DNA of 64,000 nt from positions 4,984 to 68,983 of the forward strand of contig CAJTXE010000016.1 of NCBI GenBank assembly GCA_910580225.1. The letters run 5' to 3'. This DNA is from an uncultured Acetatifactor sp. (lineage in GTDB: Bacteria; Bacillota; Clostridia; Lachnospirales; Lachnospiraceae). This document shows positions 25,539-34,502 of the stretch, piece by piece. Under the pieces are notes generated by a model. It was given only the letters and a program-made list of their open reading frames with translations. It searched no databases and was not told where the DNA came from. The position numbers were made by a program, and so were the translations under genes. Every line of letters begins with the position of its first letter. Position 1 is the stretch's first letter.

Positions 25539-28490
25539 CTATTCTGCCGTGTTCAAACCGAATTCGGTACGCTTATTGGTTATCTCACTGTTAATATCAT
25601 CGAGCAGGATATACAGCGTGTCCACCGGATCCGTATTATCAGTTACAACTGCAGTAAACGCATTTCTCAGCACACGGCCTGTGATATAACCGCCGGGAAT
25701 CTGAGGTTCTGCCCGCAGATCTTCCAGAAGCGACAGCACTACCTGCTTAAATTCTTCTTTCAGACCACCGTTGGCAATCGCGTTCACATTTGCCACAGGG
25801 AATTCCGCTGCTTCTCCGTTCTCTGCCTTCAGCTCAGTAGAATAATTCACCTGTGTCTCTTCACTGGTCCACCATTTCAGGAAATCCCATGACTCCTGTG
25901 CCATTCCGTCCTTCTCCACTGTGGAAGAGACAATAAAACAGGTAGCAATCATAGAAGCAGCAGAATGATCTACTGTTCCATCTGCTCTTCTCGTTCCGGG
26001 TATCTTGGCAATAGACCATTTACCGGAGATCTCAGGTGCGGACACATTCAGAGTATTTACATAAGTATAATCCACCACTGCCAGAGGAATCTCACCGGTA
26101 CGGAATCTGGTAGACAGGTTGATGGCATAATTCAAACCCTGATTGGTATAATACTCCGTCCATCCCTTAAATACCTTCATCAGATCTACCTGATCCAGAT
26201 AAGTTTCCGTATGTTCTTCATTATAAAGCTCATATCCCTGCTGGTACAGCATGGAAAGGAATATGGCATTTACGGGAACCGTAGTAGAGCTGGTACCGCC
26301 GCCCAGAGTCAGATACTCATTACTTGCCAGGTATACGCTCATATTGTCCGCTTCCAGATAAGGAATCAGTGCCATCAGATCATCCCATGTCTCGGGTACT
26401 TCCAATCCCATGGAATCCAGAATATCTTTCCTGTAGATCATTACCGGGAAAGAAAGCTGATCCGGCAGACCATATACACCGCCCTCATACTCAAGAAATG
26501 ATCGGGTATCTGCAGGGAATCTCTTATAAACTTCTTCAAAATCACTGAACTGGCTTACATCATAAGCAGCTTTACGATATGCGAAGTTGGTGGGAGAACT
26601 GTAGCTGGAATGCAGGACCACATCCGGACCTTCTCCTGCAACAGTAGCAGGAAGCACCGTATCACCGCCTACCATACTCAGATTCACCTCATAATCTGCA
26701 GAAGCAAGCTGTGCACTGATCATTTTCTGGATAATATCGTATTGCTTTCTGGTATCTGTAGCAACCCAGACTGTAATCGCCTTCTTCTCCACATTTTCGC
26801 TTCCCTCCGCATGGACCCTGAAGTCATTGGTAAAGGAACCGATGAAGGCATTCCAGTTATGCGCCACATTGGCAAAAAAACCGCCGTTTGCTTTTGGAAG
26901 CTCATATCCGTCTCCGGCAACCATCAGATAATCCAGCTCCAGAGGCAGATTATTGATACTGTTCACCCATTCACCCAGTGACGAAAGAGCAGAGTTGAAA
27001 TCCTTGAGATATTTTGCAACATCGTCAGGTTTCTTGATCAGCTTGACCATGGAATTCATCATATCCACTACACCTGAAGTTTTGTTTGCAGAGTGTATAT
27101 CCTCCCCAAACATCTCTACCACCGCATTCAATCTGGTATATTCCATCTCAAGCACATCCTGTATATGAGGTACATAAACTGTAATCTGATAATCTCTGTA
27201 CTGGTCCGGATCTACCCCGGTAACAGCCGTCAGCTCTCGATACAGATTATTTAACTTGTCTACACTGACCTTTGCCAGACCTACCGCTTCTGCCAGTTCT
27301 CCCAATGTAGCATTCATGGAGATGGTATTTTCTCCCTTCTCCAGATAGAAATAGTAGTCCCCATTGTCTCCGCCCATGTATGCGGTCTGCCAGTCAGGCG
27401 CATACTGGAATCTGATTTCCGATGCCTCCTCAAAAGGAAGCATGCCATTGACAGTAAGATAACGTGCGGAATAAAAGCCTCTGTTCAGATACTGTCTGAA
27501 ACGAACTCCTATCTTATACAGGCCCGGTCTGTCAACATTTACTTTCCATGTGATGCCCTGTCCTGCAGTGTCCCAGCTCTCTCCTCCAATGGTATTGTAA
27601 ACGGTATAGGATGCATGATAAGGCTGTGTCTTCACAGAAGTCCGGTCATTATTGGGAGACAATGAAGAACTGGACTTCACCATTGCATCCTCTGCCTGGA
27701 CAATGACGGCACCGTCCGGAACATTATTGGCACTGACTTTCTCCGCGCCAAACTTATCCTGACATACCTTAAGATAATCATCGTAAGACAATATCTCAAC
27801 TGCAGGAACCAAAGCAATTTCACTGATTCCCAATACTGACTGCGAAGATTCCAAGGTCACTTTATTACTACCCTTGTCGAAATAAAACATATAATTTCCC
27901 AGCGTATCGTAGTTGCTGGAATTGATATATGCCACCCCCGGACCTTCGCTCTGTACCTGGGTAGGCGCAGCCTGATTTCCGTTGGTATTCATGAGCCAGT
28001 TCTTATTATCATCCATCCAAAGACGGTTGACAGTAATATCTTCACATTTATCAAATGGTAATTCCCCATTTATATACACATTACGCAATATAGCCTGTGT
28101 GCTGGATGTGTCCGGATAATAGGTCAGCTGTATGTAATAGAATCCGGCTTCAGCCACATTGAAATCGTAGGTGACGGAACCGGTATCCTGTGTCCATACG
28201 ACAGTGCCTTCTTCCTCTATCCCCTGCATGTCCGCTTCCGTGTAATCAGAAGCTTTCAATGTAATCTTACTGGCCTTATCATCCACATACGCCTTGCCAT
28301 ATTGAGATACATAAGCATCGTAAGTAACAGCGGAGGCATCCTCATAACTGAGGTACTTTGCCAGAACTGCCTCTCGGGTTTCTGCATATTCATCTTCAGA
28401 TGCTACATTGTATGCAACAATTGCAACGACGATCAATGCGACTAAAATGCATATATTGCGAATGCGAGCCTTATTATTCTTCTTTTTCAC
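25539..28490 (-). CDS. Membrane-anchored solute-binding protein with two N-terminal CBM-like domains
   Basis: A 983-residue protein. The N-terminus (KKKNNKARIRNICILVALIVVAIVAY) is a signal-anchor helix without a lipobox. Two beta-sandwich modules follow: about 65-230 (SVTYDFNVAEAGFYYIQLTYY, ending LESSQSVLGISEIAL) and about 260-420 (VIVQAEDAM, GLYKIGVRFRQYLNRGFYSARYLTVNG). Both have the AED/GxYxIxV/LxxGENTI pattern of CBM6/CBM35-type carbohydrate modules. The C-terminal ~400 residues are a family 1 extracellular binding protein (ITVWVATDTRKQYDIIQKMI, GPDVVLHSSYSSPTNFAYRKAAYDVS, LPDQLSFPVMIYRKDI, ETWDDLMALIPYL). Typical CUT1 binding proteins are ~430 residues, so this one has gained glycan-binding modules, perhaps to hold large glycans at the membrane. 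Confidence 0.85.
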   Translation of the reverse strand: MKKKNNKARIRNICILVALIVVAIVAYNVASEDEYAETREAVLAKYLSYEDASAVTYDAYVSQYGKAYVDDKASKITLKASDYTEADMQGIEEEGTVVWTQDTGSVTYDFNVAEAGFYYIQLTYYPDTSSTQAILRNVYINGELPFDKCEDITVNRLWMDDNKNWLMNTNGNQAAPTQVQSEGPGVAYINSSNYDTLGNYMFYFDKGSNKVTLESSQSVLGISEIALVPAVEILSYDDYLKVCQDKFGAEKVSANNVPDGAVIVQAEDAMVKSSSSLSPNNDRTSVKTQPYHASYTVYNTIGGESWDTAGQGITWKVNVDRPGLYKIGVRFRQYLNRGFYSARYLTVNGMLPFEEASEIRFQYAPDWQTAYMGGDNGDYYFYLEKGENTISMNATLGELAEAVGLAKVSVDKLNNLYRELTAVTGVDPDQYRDYQITVYVPHIQDVLEMEYTRLNAVVEMFGEDIHSANKTSGVVDMMNSMVKLIKKPDDVAKYLKDFNSALSSLGEWVNSINNLPLELDYLMVAGDGYELPKANGGFFANVAHNWNAFIGSFTNDFRVHAEGSENVEKKAITVWVATDTRKQYDIIQKMISAQLASADYEVNLSMVGGDTVLPATVAGEGPDVVLHSSYSSPTNFAYRKAAYDVSQFSDFEEVYKRFPADTRSFLEYEGGVYGLPDQLSFPVMIYRKDILDSMGLEVPETWDDLMALIPYLEADNMSVYLASNEYLTLGGGTSSTTVPVNAIFLSMLYQQGYELYNEEHTETYLDQVDLMKVFKGWTEYYTNQGLNYAINLSTRFRTGEIPLAVVDYTYVNTLNVSAPEISGKWSIAKIPGTRRADGTVDHSAASMIATCFIVSSTVEKDGMAQESWDFLKWWTSEETQVNYSTELKAENGEAAEFPVANVNAIANGGLKEEFKQVVLSLLEDLRAEPQIPGGYITGRVLRNAFTAVVTDNTDPVDTLYILLDDINSEITNKRTEFGLNTAE

Positions 28491-28520
28491 CCCATCAGCC
28501 CTTTCATTCTTATATATTAT

Positions 28521-28556
28521 GTGGCTGCGTCCTATTTACATAGCGTCCACAGCCAC
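28521..28556 (-). promoter_or_regulatory. Intercistronic hairpin between the two binding-protein genes
   Basis: GTGGCTG (28521-28527) and CAGCCAC (28550-28556) pair, with extra GCGTC/GGACGC pairing possible inside. No T-tract follows. It could protect or partly attenuate the message so that the first binding protein is made in excess, as in other sugar operons. Confidence 0.4.
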
Positions 28557-28601
28557 ACAACCTAAGTCATTATGCTTTACTCGTTCCGGATATGGCTCTT
28601 A

Positions 28602-30212
28602 TTACTTCAAGCCTTTCTCTGCCATTTTGGCTTCTGCCTCCTGCAGATATCTCTCGGCTACGCTTCGTGCATCAAGCTTGACAGCCACGGTACGCTTTGC
28701 CAGCTCCCATACATTGGTAATATCGTTCTGGTCAAATGCATGTCCCCAGTCATACATGATTCTGCTGTGAAGCCAGTCATATACTTCTACATCCTGCTCG
28801 GTACAGAAAGATCCTGCAGAACCGGGAGCGTCACCCATGTAATCGAATTCTTCACCCTTCTGCTCTGCTTCCCACATGGCCTTTCTTACAGCAGCTCCGT
28901 TAGGACTGTTCAGATCAAACATGTCTCTTGCAATCTTGAACAGAACAATATCAGGAATATTGCTGGCATTTCTGTATTCAGCTTTGGGAATTACAGTATC
29001 TGTCCAGATAGACTGTACGGTACGGTAGTTGTCGCTTAATGTAGTATAATCACCCTCACAGGTTACCTGAGAACCCCAAGGCCAGGGAACGATGCCCCAG
29101 TTGCCGCAGCGCTCAAGCAGATACTGATACTGCCAACCCTCTGCCATTGTCATGACAAAGGTGGTTCCCTCTGTAGCAGTACTCATCTTGTCATGTCCGT
29201 AATCGAACGCGCTGGAATAGGTATCATCACCGTTATCCGTAGGAACCATCATCTGAGCCAGACCAAGATTCTGCAGATTTACATAAAACTCAAGTGCTTC
29301 TGTGTAAGCAGGATCCGTAAATCCAAGATTTCCATCGGAATCCACGGAAACAACGCCGCCGTTAGCAGCCGGAGCCATGGATGCCCAGTGATAATAGTGT
29401 ACGGACATGGGATATGTACCGTCGGGAAGTTTGGACTTCATCTCTGTCAGATACTCTATACAGTCATCATAGCTCCACTCCCCTTTCAGGAACTTATCTG
29501 TAGGTGTCTCGGTCATACCGATAGACTCCAGATAATCGCGGCTATATACCATTACATAGCAGTTGCCCACGCCGTCATAAGTCTGTCCGTATACACGGCC
29601 CTGCCAGGTCGCAGCTTCCGTCCAGAGAGAGCCAACCTGCAATTCGTTATAGGTATCTGTGATGTCTGCCAGATAATCGCCTGTCATCATGGTAATAAAT
29701 ACATCATCACTTACTGCCAGAATATCGGCAAAGCACTGACCATCCAGAATGGTCTGTACAATCTTCTCACCGGCACTGTAGCCGTCATCGCCTGTCAGCT
29801 CCACCCACTCGAACTTAATGTTGTACTTCTCTTCGATCTGATGCGCAAATCCCCAATACTTGTCATAATTGGTGGTATCTACCTCACCGTTGTCATTGGG
29901 AACAGGCTCTTTCAGATTATCCCAGATATTGCCGTTTACCTTAACTACCTGGCCGCCAAAATCATAGGTCTCTTCCTCTGCATTTGCCTCCTCGCCGCCT
30001 TCTTCCTCTGCAGGAGTCTCTTCAGAGCTTTCATCTGCCCCCCCTGATTCTTCGCTGTCCTCTGCTGCATCAGAAGATACCTCGGAAGAGCTTCCGCTCT
30101 CTCCTGCACTGCTGGATGGATTGCTGCTGTCGTTTCCGCAGCCGGCCATCGTTCCCACCATTGCAGCTGTCATTACAATGGCGCAGATTTTCATTGCTAA
30201 TTTCTTTCTCAT
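28602..30212 (-). CDS. Sugar ABC transporter substrate-binding lipoprotein
   Basis: A 536-residue protein from the ATG at 30212, preceded by AAAAGGAGGATTATTG. The signal sequence ends in the lipobox TMAGC (Cys25). A ~60-residue Ser/Glu/Asp-rich tether follows (SSEVSSDAAEDSEESGGADE and similar). The mature domain has family 1 binding-protein features (QTILDGQCFADILAVSDDV, YGQTYDGVGNCYVMVYSRDYL, WSYDDCIEYLTEMKSKLPDG). It is the first gene of the transporter operon, next to the promoter at 30282-30310, and delivers ligand to one or both permease pairs. Aromatic residues in the cleft region (WASMAPAANGG, YYHWA) suit sugar stacking. Confidence 0.92.
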   Translation of the reverse strand: MRKKLAMKICAIVMTAAMVGTMAGCGNDSSNPSSSAGESGSSSEVSSDAAEDSEESGGADESSEETPAEEEGGEEANAEEETYDFGGQVVKVNGNIWDNLKEPVPNDNGEVDTTNYDKYWGFAHQIEEKYNIKFEWVELTGDDGYSAGEKIVQTILDGQCFADILAVSDDVFITMMTGDYLADITDTYNELQVGSLWTEAATWQGRVYGQTYDGVGNCYVMVYSRDYLESIGMTETPTDKFLKGEWSYDDCIEYLTEMKSKLPDGTYPMSVHYYHWASMAPAANGGVVSVDSDGNLGFTDPAYTEALEFYVNLQNLGLAQMMVPTDNGDDTYSSAFDYGHDKMSTATEGTTFVMTMAEGWQYQYLLERCGNWGIVPWPWGSQVTCEGDYTTLSDNYRTVQSIWTDTVIPKAEYRNASNIPDIVLFKIARDMFDLNSPNGAAVRKAMWEAEQKGEEFDYMGDAPGSAGSFCTEQDVEVYDWLHSRIMYDWGHAFDQNDITNVWELAKRTVAVKLDARSVAERYLQEAEAKMAEKGLK

Positions 30213-30281
30213 CAATAATCCTCCTTTTATTGATATGTTTTTTTACAGCTCTCTTAATAGCATTTATTAAGATTATTTATA

Positions 30282-30310
30282 ATTTTAACTTTAGTTAAAC
30301 ATTTTGTCAA
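30282..30310 (-). promoter_or_regulatory. Promoter of the eight-gene transporter operon
   Basis: On the minus strand, consensus TTGACA (30305-30310), a 17-nt spacer and TAAAAT (30282-30287) lie 70 nt before the first binding-protein gene. Together with the AT-rich upstream block this should be a strong promoter when not repressed. Confidence 0.85.
30284..30299. promoter_or_regulatory. Operator-like palindrome over the transporter promoter
   Basis: TTTAACT-TT-AGTTAAA is a perfect 7+2+7 palindrome covering the -10 box and part of the spacer. A protein bound here would block RNA polymerase. A related element, TTAAC-TTTTT-GTTAA, lies at 37776-37790 upstream of the sulfatase promoter. Confidence 0.65.
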
Positions 30311-30454
30311 CTGAAATTTTAATATATAGTTTATTTTTTGTTAATTTTATATAATTTGAATTTTATCTTTTGTTAATTAAAGATTTTCAGGAAAACAAAA
30401 AAGAGAAATAATGACCATTTTATAAAAAAAGAAACCCGGGAAATCTTTCTTATA

Positions 30455-30483
30455 TTTACTTCCCTAATGTAAAATGTTATAAT
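30455..30483 (+). promoter_or_regulatory. Promoter of the CBM9-like gene
   Basis: TTTACT (30455-30460), a 17-nt spacer and consensus TATAAT (30478-30483) lie 30 nt before the start at 30513. It diverges from the transporter promoter. The ~145 nt between the two promoters is very AT-rich and holds two TTTTGTTAATT copies (near 30337 and 30368). Confidence 0.65.
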
Positions 30484-30512
30484 TCAGAAAAACAGAAAGC
30501 GAGGTTCATAAC

Positions 30513-31580
30513 ATGAGTGTTAGTTACCGCATACCGGTGCCGGCTCTGGGATTCAGACCCCCCGTTTATGTCTGCCGCTACAATGAGAAACCTTTTCATC
30601 TGGATGGTAATCTTGACAAAGATTTCTGGAGTGATATCCCCTTTACGGAAGATTTCCCGGACATAGAAGGAGATATCCGGCCGGTCCCCAGGTTTCGTAC
30701 CCGGGCAAAGCTGGCATGGGATCAGGAAAATCTGTATATCGGTGCATTGCTTGAAGGCGATGAAATTTGGGCAAATCTGACGGAACATGACTGTGTTATC
30801 TTCCAAGATAATGATTTTGAAATCTTCATCGATCCGGATTCTGATACCCAGGCCTACTTCGAATTTGAGATGAATGCCCTGAACACCACCTGGGATCTGC
30901 TTTTAACCAAGGCTTACAGGGATGGAGGGAAACCCGTAAACGGCCTTGAAATCCATGGGATGCGCACTGCTGTACATATTGACGGAAAATTGAACGATCC
31001 CAATGCCCACAGCCGTTCCTGGTCCGTAGAGGTAGTAATGCCCTTTGCCGCTCTGAAAGAATGCGCTGCACAAGGCCGGGCTCCTGTGTCCGGTGAATAT
31101 TATCGGATGAATTTCTCCAGGGTACAATGGAAGGTAGATGTAAAAGACGACGCTTTTCAGAAACGGCTCTCTGAGGAAACCGGACGGCCTCTTCCAGAAG
31201 ATAACTGGGTATGGGCGCCTACCGGAGTCATCAATATTCATTATCCGGAACTCTGGGCCTTTGTTTTCTTTGCCGGTCAGAATGAGGCGGATGCAGCATT
31301 CTCTGTTCCAGAGGATGAATACCGCAAGTGGGAATTAAGAAAGCTTTATTATGCTCAGCAGGCCTGTCTGGATGAAACGGGAAACTATAGCGGCGATCTG
31401 GAGCAACTGAAGGAAATCCTTGCCAGGATTAGTCCCTGCGAAGAGAATCGGACAGTAAAAGACCTGGAATATCGTCTGAACACCACATTCCACAGTTTTG
31501 AGATTACCTGTCCTTCCGCGGACGGTAAGAATGTGCTCTCCATCTTTTCAGACGGAAAGACGACATATTTTTCATCATAA
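30513..31580 (+). CDS. CBM9-like carbohydrate-binding protein, no signal peptide
   Basis: A 355-residue protein. The first ~230 residues match family 9-like carbohydrate-binding modules: KPFHLDGNLDKDFWSDIPFTEDFPD, a TRAKLAWDQENLYIGALLEGDE strand pair, IFQDNDFEIFIDPD, YFEFEMNALNTTWDLLL and SWSVEVVMPFAAL. The C-terminal ~110 residues form a helical tail. Such modules usually belong to extracellular enzymes, but here the protein starts directly with the module and lacks any export signal. Similar stand-alone proteins are found beside sugar operons. Divergence from the transporter operon suggests it handles or senses the imported glycan inside the cell. Ribosome site GCGAGGTTCATAAC. Confidence 0.8.
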   Translation: MSVSYRIPVPALGFRPPVYVCRYNEKPFHLDGNLDKDFWSDIPFTEDFPDIEGDIRPVPRFRTRAKLAWDQENLYIGALLEGDEIWANLTEHDCVIFQDNDFEIFIDPDSDTQAYFEFEMNALNTTWDLLLTKAYRDGGKPVNGLEIHGMRTAVHIDGKLNDPNAHSRSWSVEVVMPFAALKECAAQGRAPVSGEYYRMNFSRVQWKVDVKDDAFQKRLSEETGRPLPEDNWVWAPTGVINIHYPELWAFVFFAGQNEADAAFSVPEDEYRKWELRKLYYAQQACLDETGNYSGDLEQLKEILARISPCEENRTVKDLEYRLNTTFHSFEITCPSADGKNVLSIFSDGKTTYFSS

Positions 31581-31588
31581 ACACAAAA

Positions 31589-31626
31589 AGCGGCGGCACC
31601 GTTCTTTTTACCTCGGTGCCGCCGCT
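31589..31626. terminator. Bidirectional terminator between CBM9-like and transglutaminase-fold genes
   Basis: AGCGGCGGCACCG (31589-31601) and CGGTGCCGCCGCT (31614-31626) form a perfect 13-bp GC-rich stem with a 12-nt loop. It is followed by CTTTTT on the plus strand and TTTTTG on the minus strand, so it can serve both convergent genes. Confidence 0.93.
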
Positions 31627-31727
31627 CTTTTTATATCCTCATCATTTCTGTTAAACATAACCTGGCAGAATCTCTCCTTCTGGCAGAAAGAACCACTCTG
31701 GAGAAGAATCCGGCAGCTATTCTTTCA

Positions 31728-34493
31728 TCAGTTCAAAATCTTGTACAGCATATCTGCAAGTCCTACATTATATCCCGCATCACTGTAAATACATTCCTGC
31801 TGCCCGTTCAAGATCACAGCCAGGGGAAGCTTTCCAGGTTCCTGCCCTACAGCCCCGGCCAGCTCCTGATAATTCTCCCCGAAATCATCCAGCAGAATAC
31901 GGATCCCCGGCAAAACTTCCAGCGTCCGTTTGAGCGTTTTATCCTCCAGATCTTCCGGACTTTTCAGCACCGCATATACAGGTGCCTCCAGTGCGGCATA
32001 TTCCTGTCGCATGTCATACAGCTCATTTAAGATATGTTCCGTAGGCTCTCTGGTGACACCCAGCCACAGAACCAGCGCCTTTCCGCTCTCTCCCAGATCG
32101 GACAGCATCCTGGATTCCCCTTCCATGGTACGGAGTGCAAAATCTTTTACCCGGATTCTGGTCAGCAGATCTTCCACAGGAACCGTTCTCATGGAAAGAT
32201 GCATTTCCTTCTTTTCTCCCTCTTCCAGGGTAAATACAGCCACTTTTACCATCTGACCGCCATTTTTATTCCGGTTTGTTGTTAAAATTCTGTAAATACC
32301 CGGTTTTACATGAAGCTCCAGCTTATCTCCTTCCGATGCGGGCAAAGTTTCCCAGAGTCCGAGACGACAAAAACCTTCCTCCTCAAAGCATTCCACAGAA
32401 TAATGTTCCCAGTCATTCAGCTTCAGGCCGCCTTCTACCAGCAAGGTCAGAATGCAGCTATCCGCCTGCTCTTTTCCTGCTGCCTGAAATCTGCCGTTCC
32501 TCCAGTACTCCAGCCTGCCGTCCAAACCGCGCAGTCTGGCCGGAATTCCAAGAGCACGGTACAGATTGACACAGAATACTTCCCTGGAATGCCTGCTGCC
32601 CACGCCGCCCCGCAGACAGCCTGTGGGAGAAGTGATCAGATCTTCATATTCCTGTTCCGGCATGGACAGAATCCATCCTTCCACCAATTCCGGAAGACAT
32701 CCGGGATTTCGTTTAAAAGCAGTCTTTACACCGTCATCCGCATATGCGTCCCAATATCCTTTCAGGGCCGTTCTGCAGGGTCTGAGCATTTCCAGGGATA
32801 CTCTCGGGCATACCAGATATCTGTAAAAAATATCAGACGGTATGGTATTACCGCATTCAGCGCTGTTCTCCGCATATTTTATTGTATCCGTCTGTCCCCA
32901 GGACAGGGCGTTGGTACAGCAGTCTGTCAGCACCTCTGCTCTGATATCCCAGTAATCCTTTTCACGAAGGGACTTTAATACTTCCACTTTCCAATGCTCA
33001 TTCCGGGTATCCTCAGAATCCTGTGTAATCAGGGATTCGGGATTCCATTCAATAAAACGTATGATTTCATTTATATTGCTGTGGGACATCCGAAGAATCT
33101 TCTCGATTTCAGCTCTGTCCCCCGCATCAAAGCGTCCCAGAACTCTGGAAGCTTCTCTTTCGTTGTAAAAGCTTCCTGCCTTATTCTGGCGGTATTCTGC
33201 AGCCCATGCCAGGCGCTTTTCTCCCGTTTTACATTGTTGAGGCGTCAGATCTCCCTCGTGCATGTGGCCAGGTTCCGGAGCCTGGAAATCCATTTCCTTC
33301 CATCCTTCCGTACATTCCGGTTTCTTTTTCAGCACCACCAGACATTCCGCTTCTTTTCCTGCCTCCTGTCCCCAAAGGGATACCCTGTTTTCTCCATACA
33401 GGATTTCTCCTGTCTCTTCCTTTCGGGCAGACACGCTCATATACAGATCACCCAAACCGGTGACAAGCCTTGCTATCCCTCTGTCTTCCCCCTCCGATCC
33501 GGTATACACAATGGCAACGGTTCCGAAGCCGCCGTGATTTACCACCTGAAAATCCACCTTTGCTCCGGACACAGGACAGCCATCTTCATCTTCCACTCTT
33601 ACTTTCAATCCGGTAACAACTGCATAGCGGTCCAGATGATTCAGCACCTTTGCCATTCCCTTAGGACCTACCTGCCTGTCCTGAGGTGCGTCTTTTCCGA
33701 ACCACCTGGAGTGAAGCATAACGCCCCGGGAAGCAGGTCCGATAAACCATCCCCGGTTCATCTCTTCTTCCGGCTCACATGCCCCCAGAAAATACCACTT
33801 TCCGTCACACCACAGTTCCACCCAGGCATGATTGTCATCACAATGGGTCCATAGAGGTGCATAAATCTGGCGGGCAGGTATGCCGATGCTGCGCAGTGCA
33901 GTCACCGCAAAAGTAGATTCCTCTCCGCATCGCCCCGTGGTGGTTCCGAACATAGTACGTGGATTCTGGGTTCTCCCGTCTGTGGAACGGTAGGTTGCCT
34001 CTCTGGCGCACCAGTAATTGATATCAATAGCAGTATCATACATTTGTCCGGAACCGGCAGCACTTAAATCCACCGCCTCCTTTATATGATCGTAGAAAAA
34101 TCCCCTGGTATCGGTGATATCCTCATTATTCACCCTATAATGGAGCACATAATTGGCAAACAGATTCTCCGGCACCCGTCCTGCAAAAGATCCCTGATTC
34201 CACAGGAAGACGCCATGTTTTGCATAGGAAAGGAATAGACTGGCCGGATAATCCTGCAAATCACTGAAAGGCATAGCACTGTAGAGAAAAGTAAGAGCCT
34301 GAGCTTCTTCTTCCGTACACCTGTTCAGAATAGAATAAATCTCTTCCTTTTTCTCTGACAGAAGCCGGCCTGACAGCCTGTTGATTCCGCCTTCCTTACC
34401 CGCCTGTTCCAGTACCCGGATTCTATCATCAATCAGGGCCATTTGCCTGTCAAAAGCTGTTTTTATTTGTTGATAATATTCTGCAGAAAACAT
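31728..34493 (-). CDS. Large transglutaminase-fold protein 2 (paralogue of 12634-15477)
   Basis: A 921-residue paralogue sharing the whole architecture of the first copy. The transglutaminase core has GRCGEESTF (Cys189), RSIGIPARQI, DDNHAWVELW (His222) and FLGACEPEEE (235-244). A small beta domain follows (VRVEDEDGCPVSGAKVDF), then a linker and a degenerate second core whose Cys position is lost (CLRGGVGSRHSREVFCVNLYRAL). The C-terminal redoxin-like domain has LWLGVTREPTEHILNELY in place of a CxxC loop. There is no signal peptide. The start is preceded by TAGGAGAAGACA and lies 9 nt after the GH18 stop, so it is cotranscribed with GH20 and GH18. Both copies keep CEPE at the third catalytic position. 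Function unknown; the N-glycan context makes peptide:N-glycanase-like activity worth testing. Confidence 0.75.
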   Translation of the reverse strand: MFSAEYYQQIKTAFDRQMALIDDRIRVLEQAGKEGGINRLSGRLLSEKKEEIYSILNRCTEEEAQALTFLYSAMPFSDLQDYPASLFLSYAKHGVFLWNQGSFAGRVPENLFANYVLHYRVNNEDITDTRGFFYDHIKEAVDLSAAGSGQMYDTAIDINYWCAREATYRSTDGRTQNPRTMFGTTTGRCGEESTFAVTALRSIGIPARQIYAPLWTHCDDNHAWVELWCDGKWYFLGACEPEEEMNRGWFIGPASRGVMLHSRWFGKDAPQDRQVGPKGMAKVLNHLDRYAVVTGLKVRVEDEDGCPVSGAKVDFQVVNHGGFGTVAIVYTGSEGEDRGIARLVTGLGDLYMSVSARKEETGEILYGENRVSLWGQEAGKEAECLVVLKKKPECTEGWKEMDFQAPEPGHMHEGDLTPQQCKTGEKRLAWAAEYRQNKAGSFYNEREASRVLGRFDAGDRAEIEKILRMSHSNINEIIRFIEWNPESLITQDSEDTRNEHWKVEVLKSLREKDYWDIRAEVLTDCCTNALSWGQTDTIKYAENSAECGNTIPSDIFYRYLVCPRVSLEMLRPCRTALKGYWDAYADDGVKTAFKRNPGCLPELVEGWILSMPEQEYEDLITSPTGCLRGGVGSRHSREVFCVNLYRALGIPARLRGLDGRLEYWRNGRFQAAGKEQADSCILTLLVEGGLKLNDWEHYSVECFEEEGFCRLGLWETLPASEGDKLELHVKPGIYRILTTNRNKNGGQMVKVAVFTLEEGEKKEMHLSMRTVPVEDLLTRIRVKDFALRTMEGESRMLSDLGESGKALVLWLGVTREPTEHILNELYDMRQEYAALEAPVYAVLKSPEDLEDKTLKRTLEVLPGIRILLDDFGENYQELAGAVGQEPGKLPLAVILNGQQECIYSDAGYNVGLADMLYKILN

Positions 34494-34502
34494 TGTCTTC
34501 TC

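Noticed and set aside
29193..30047. 284-codon plus-strand ORF opposite the binding-protein gene
   Set aside because: No ribosome site or recognisable domain; it lies entirely inside a clear lipoprotein gene on the other strand.
32994..33854. 286-codon plus-strand ORF opposite the second transglutaminase-fold gene
   Set aside because: The translation is low in charged pattern and matches nothing, while the other strand has conserved catalytic motifs shared with its paralogue.
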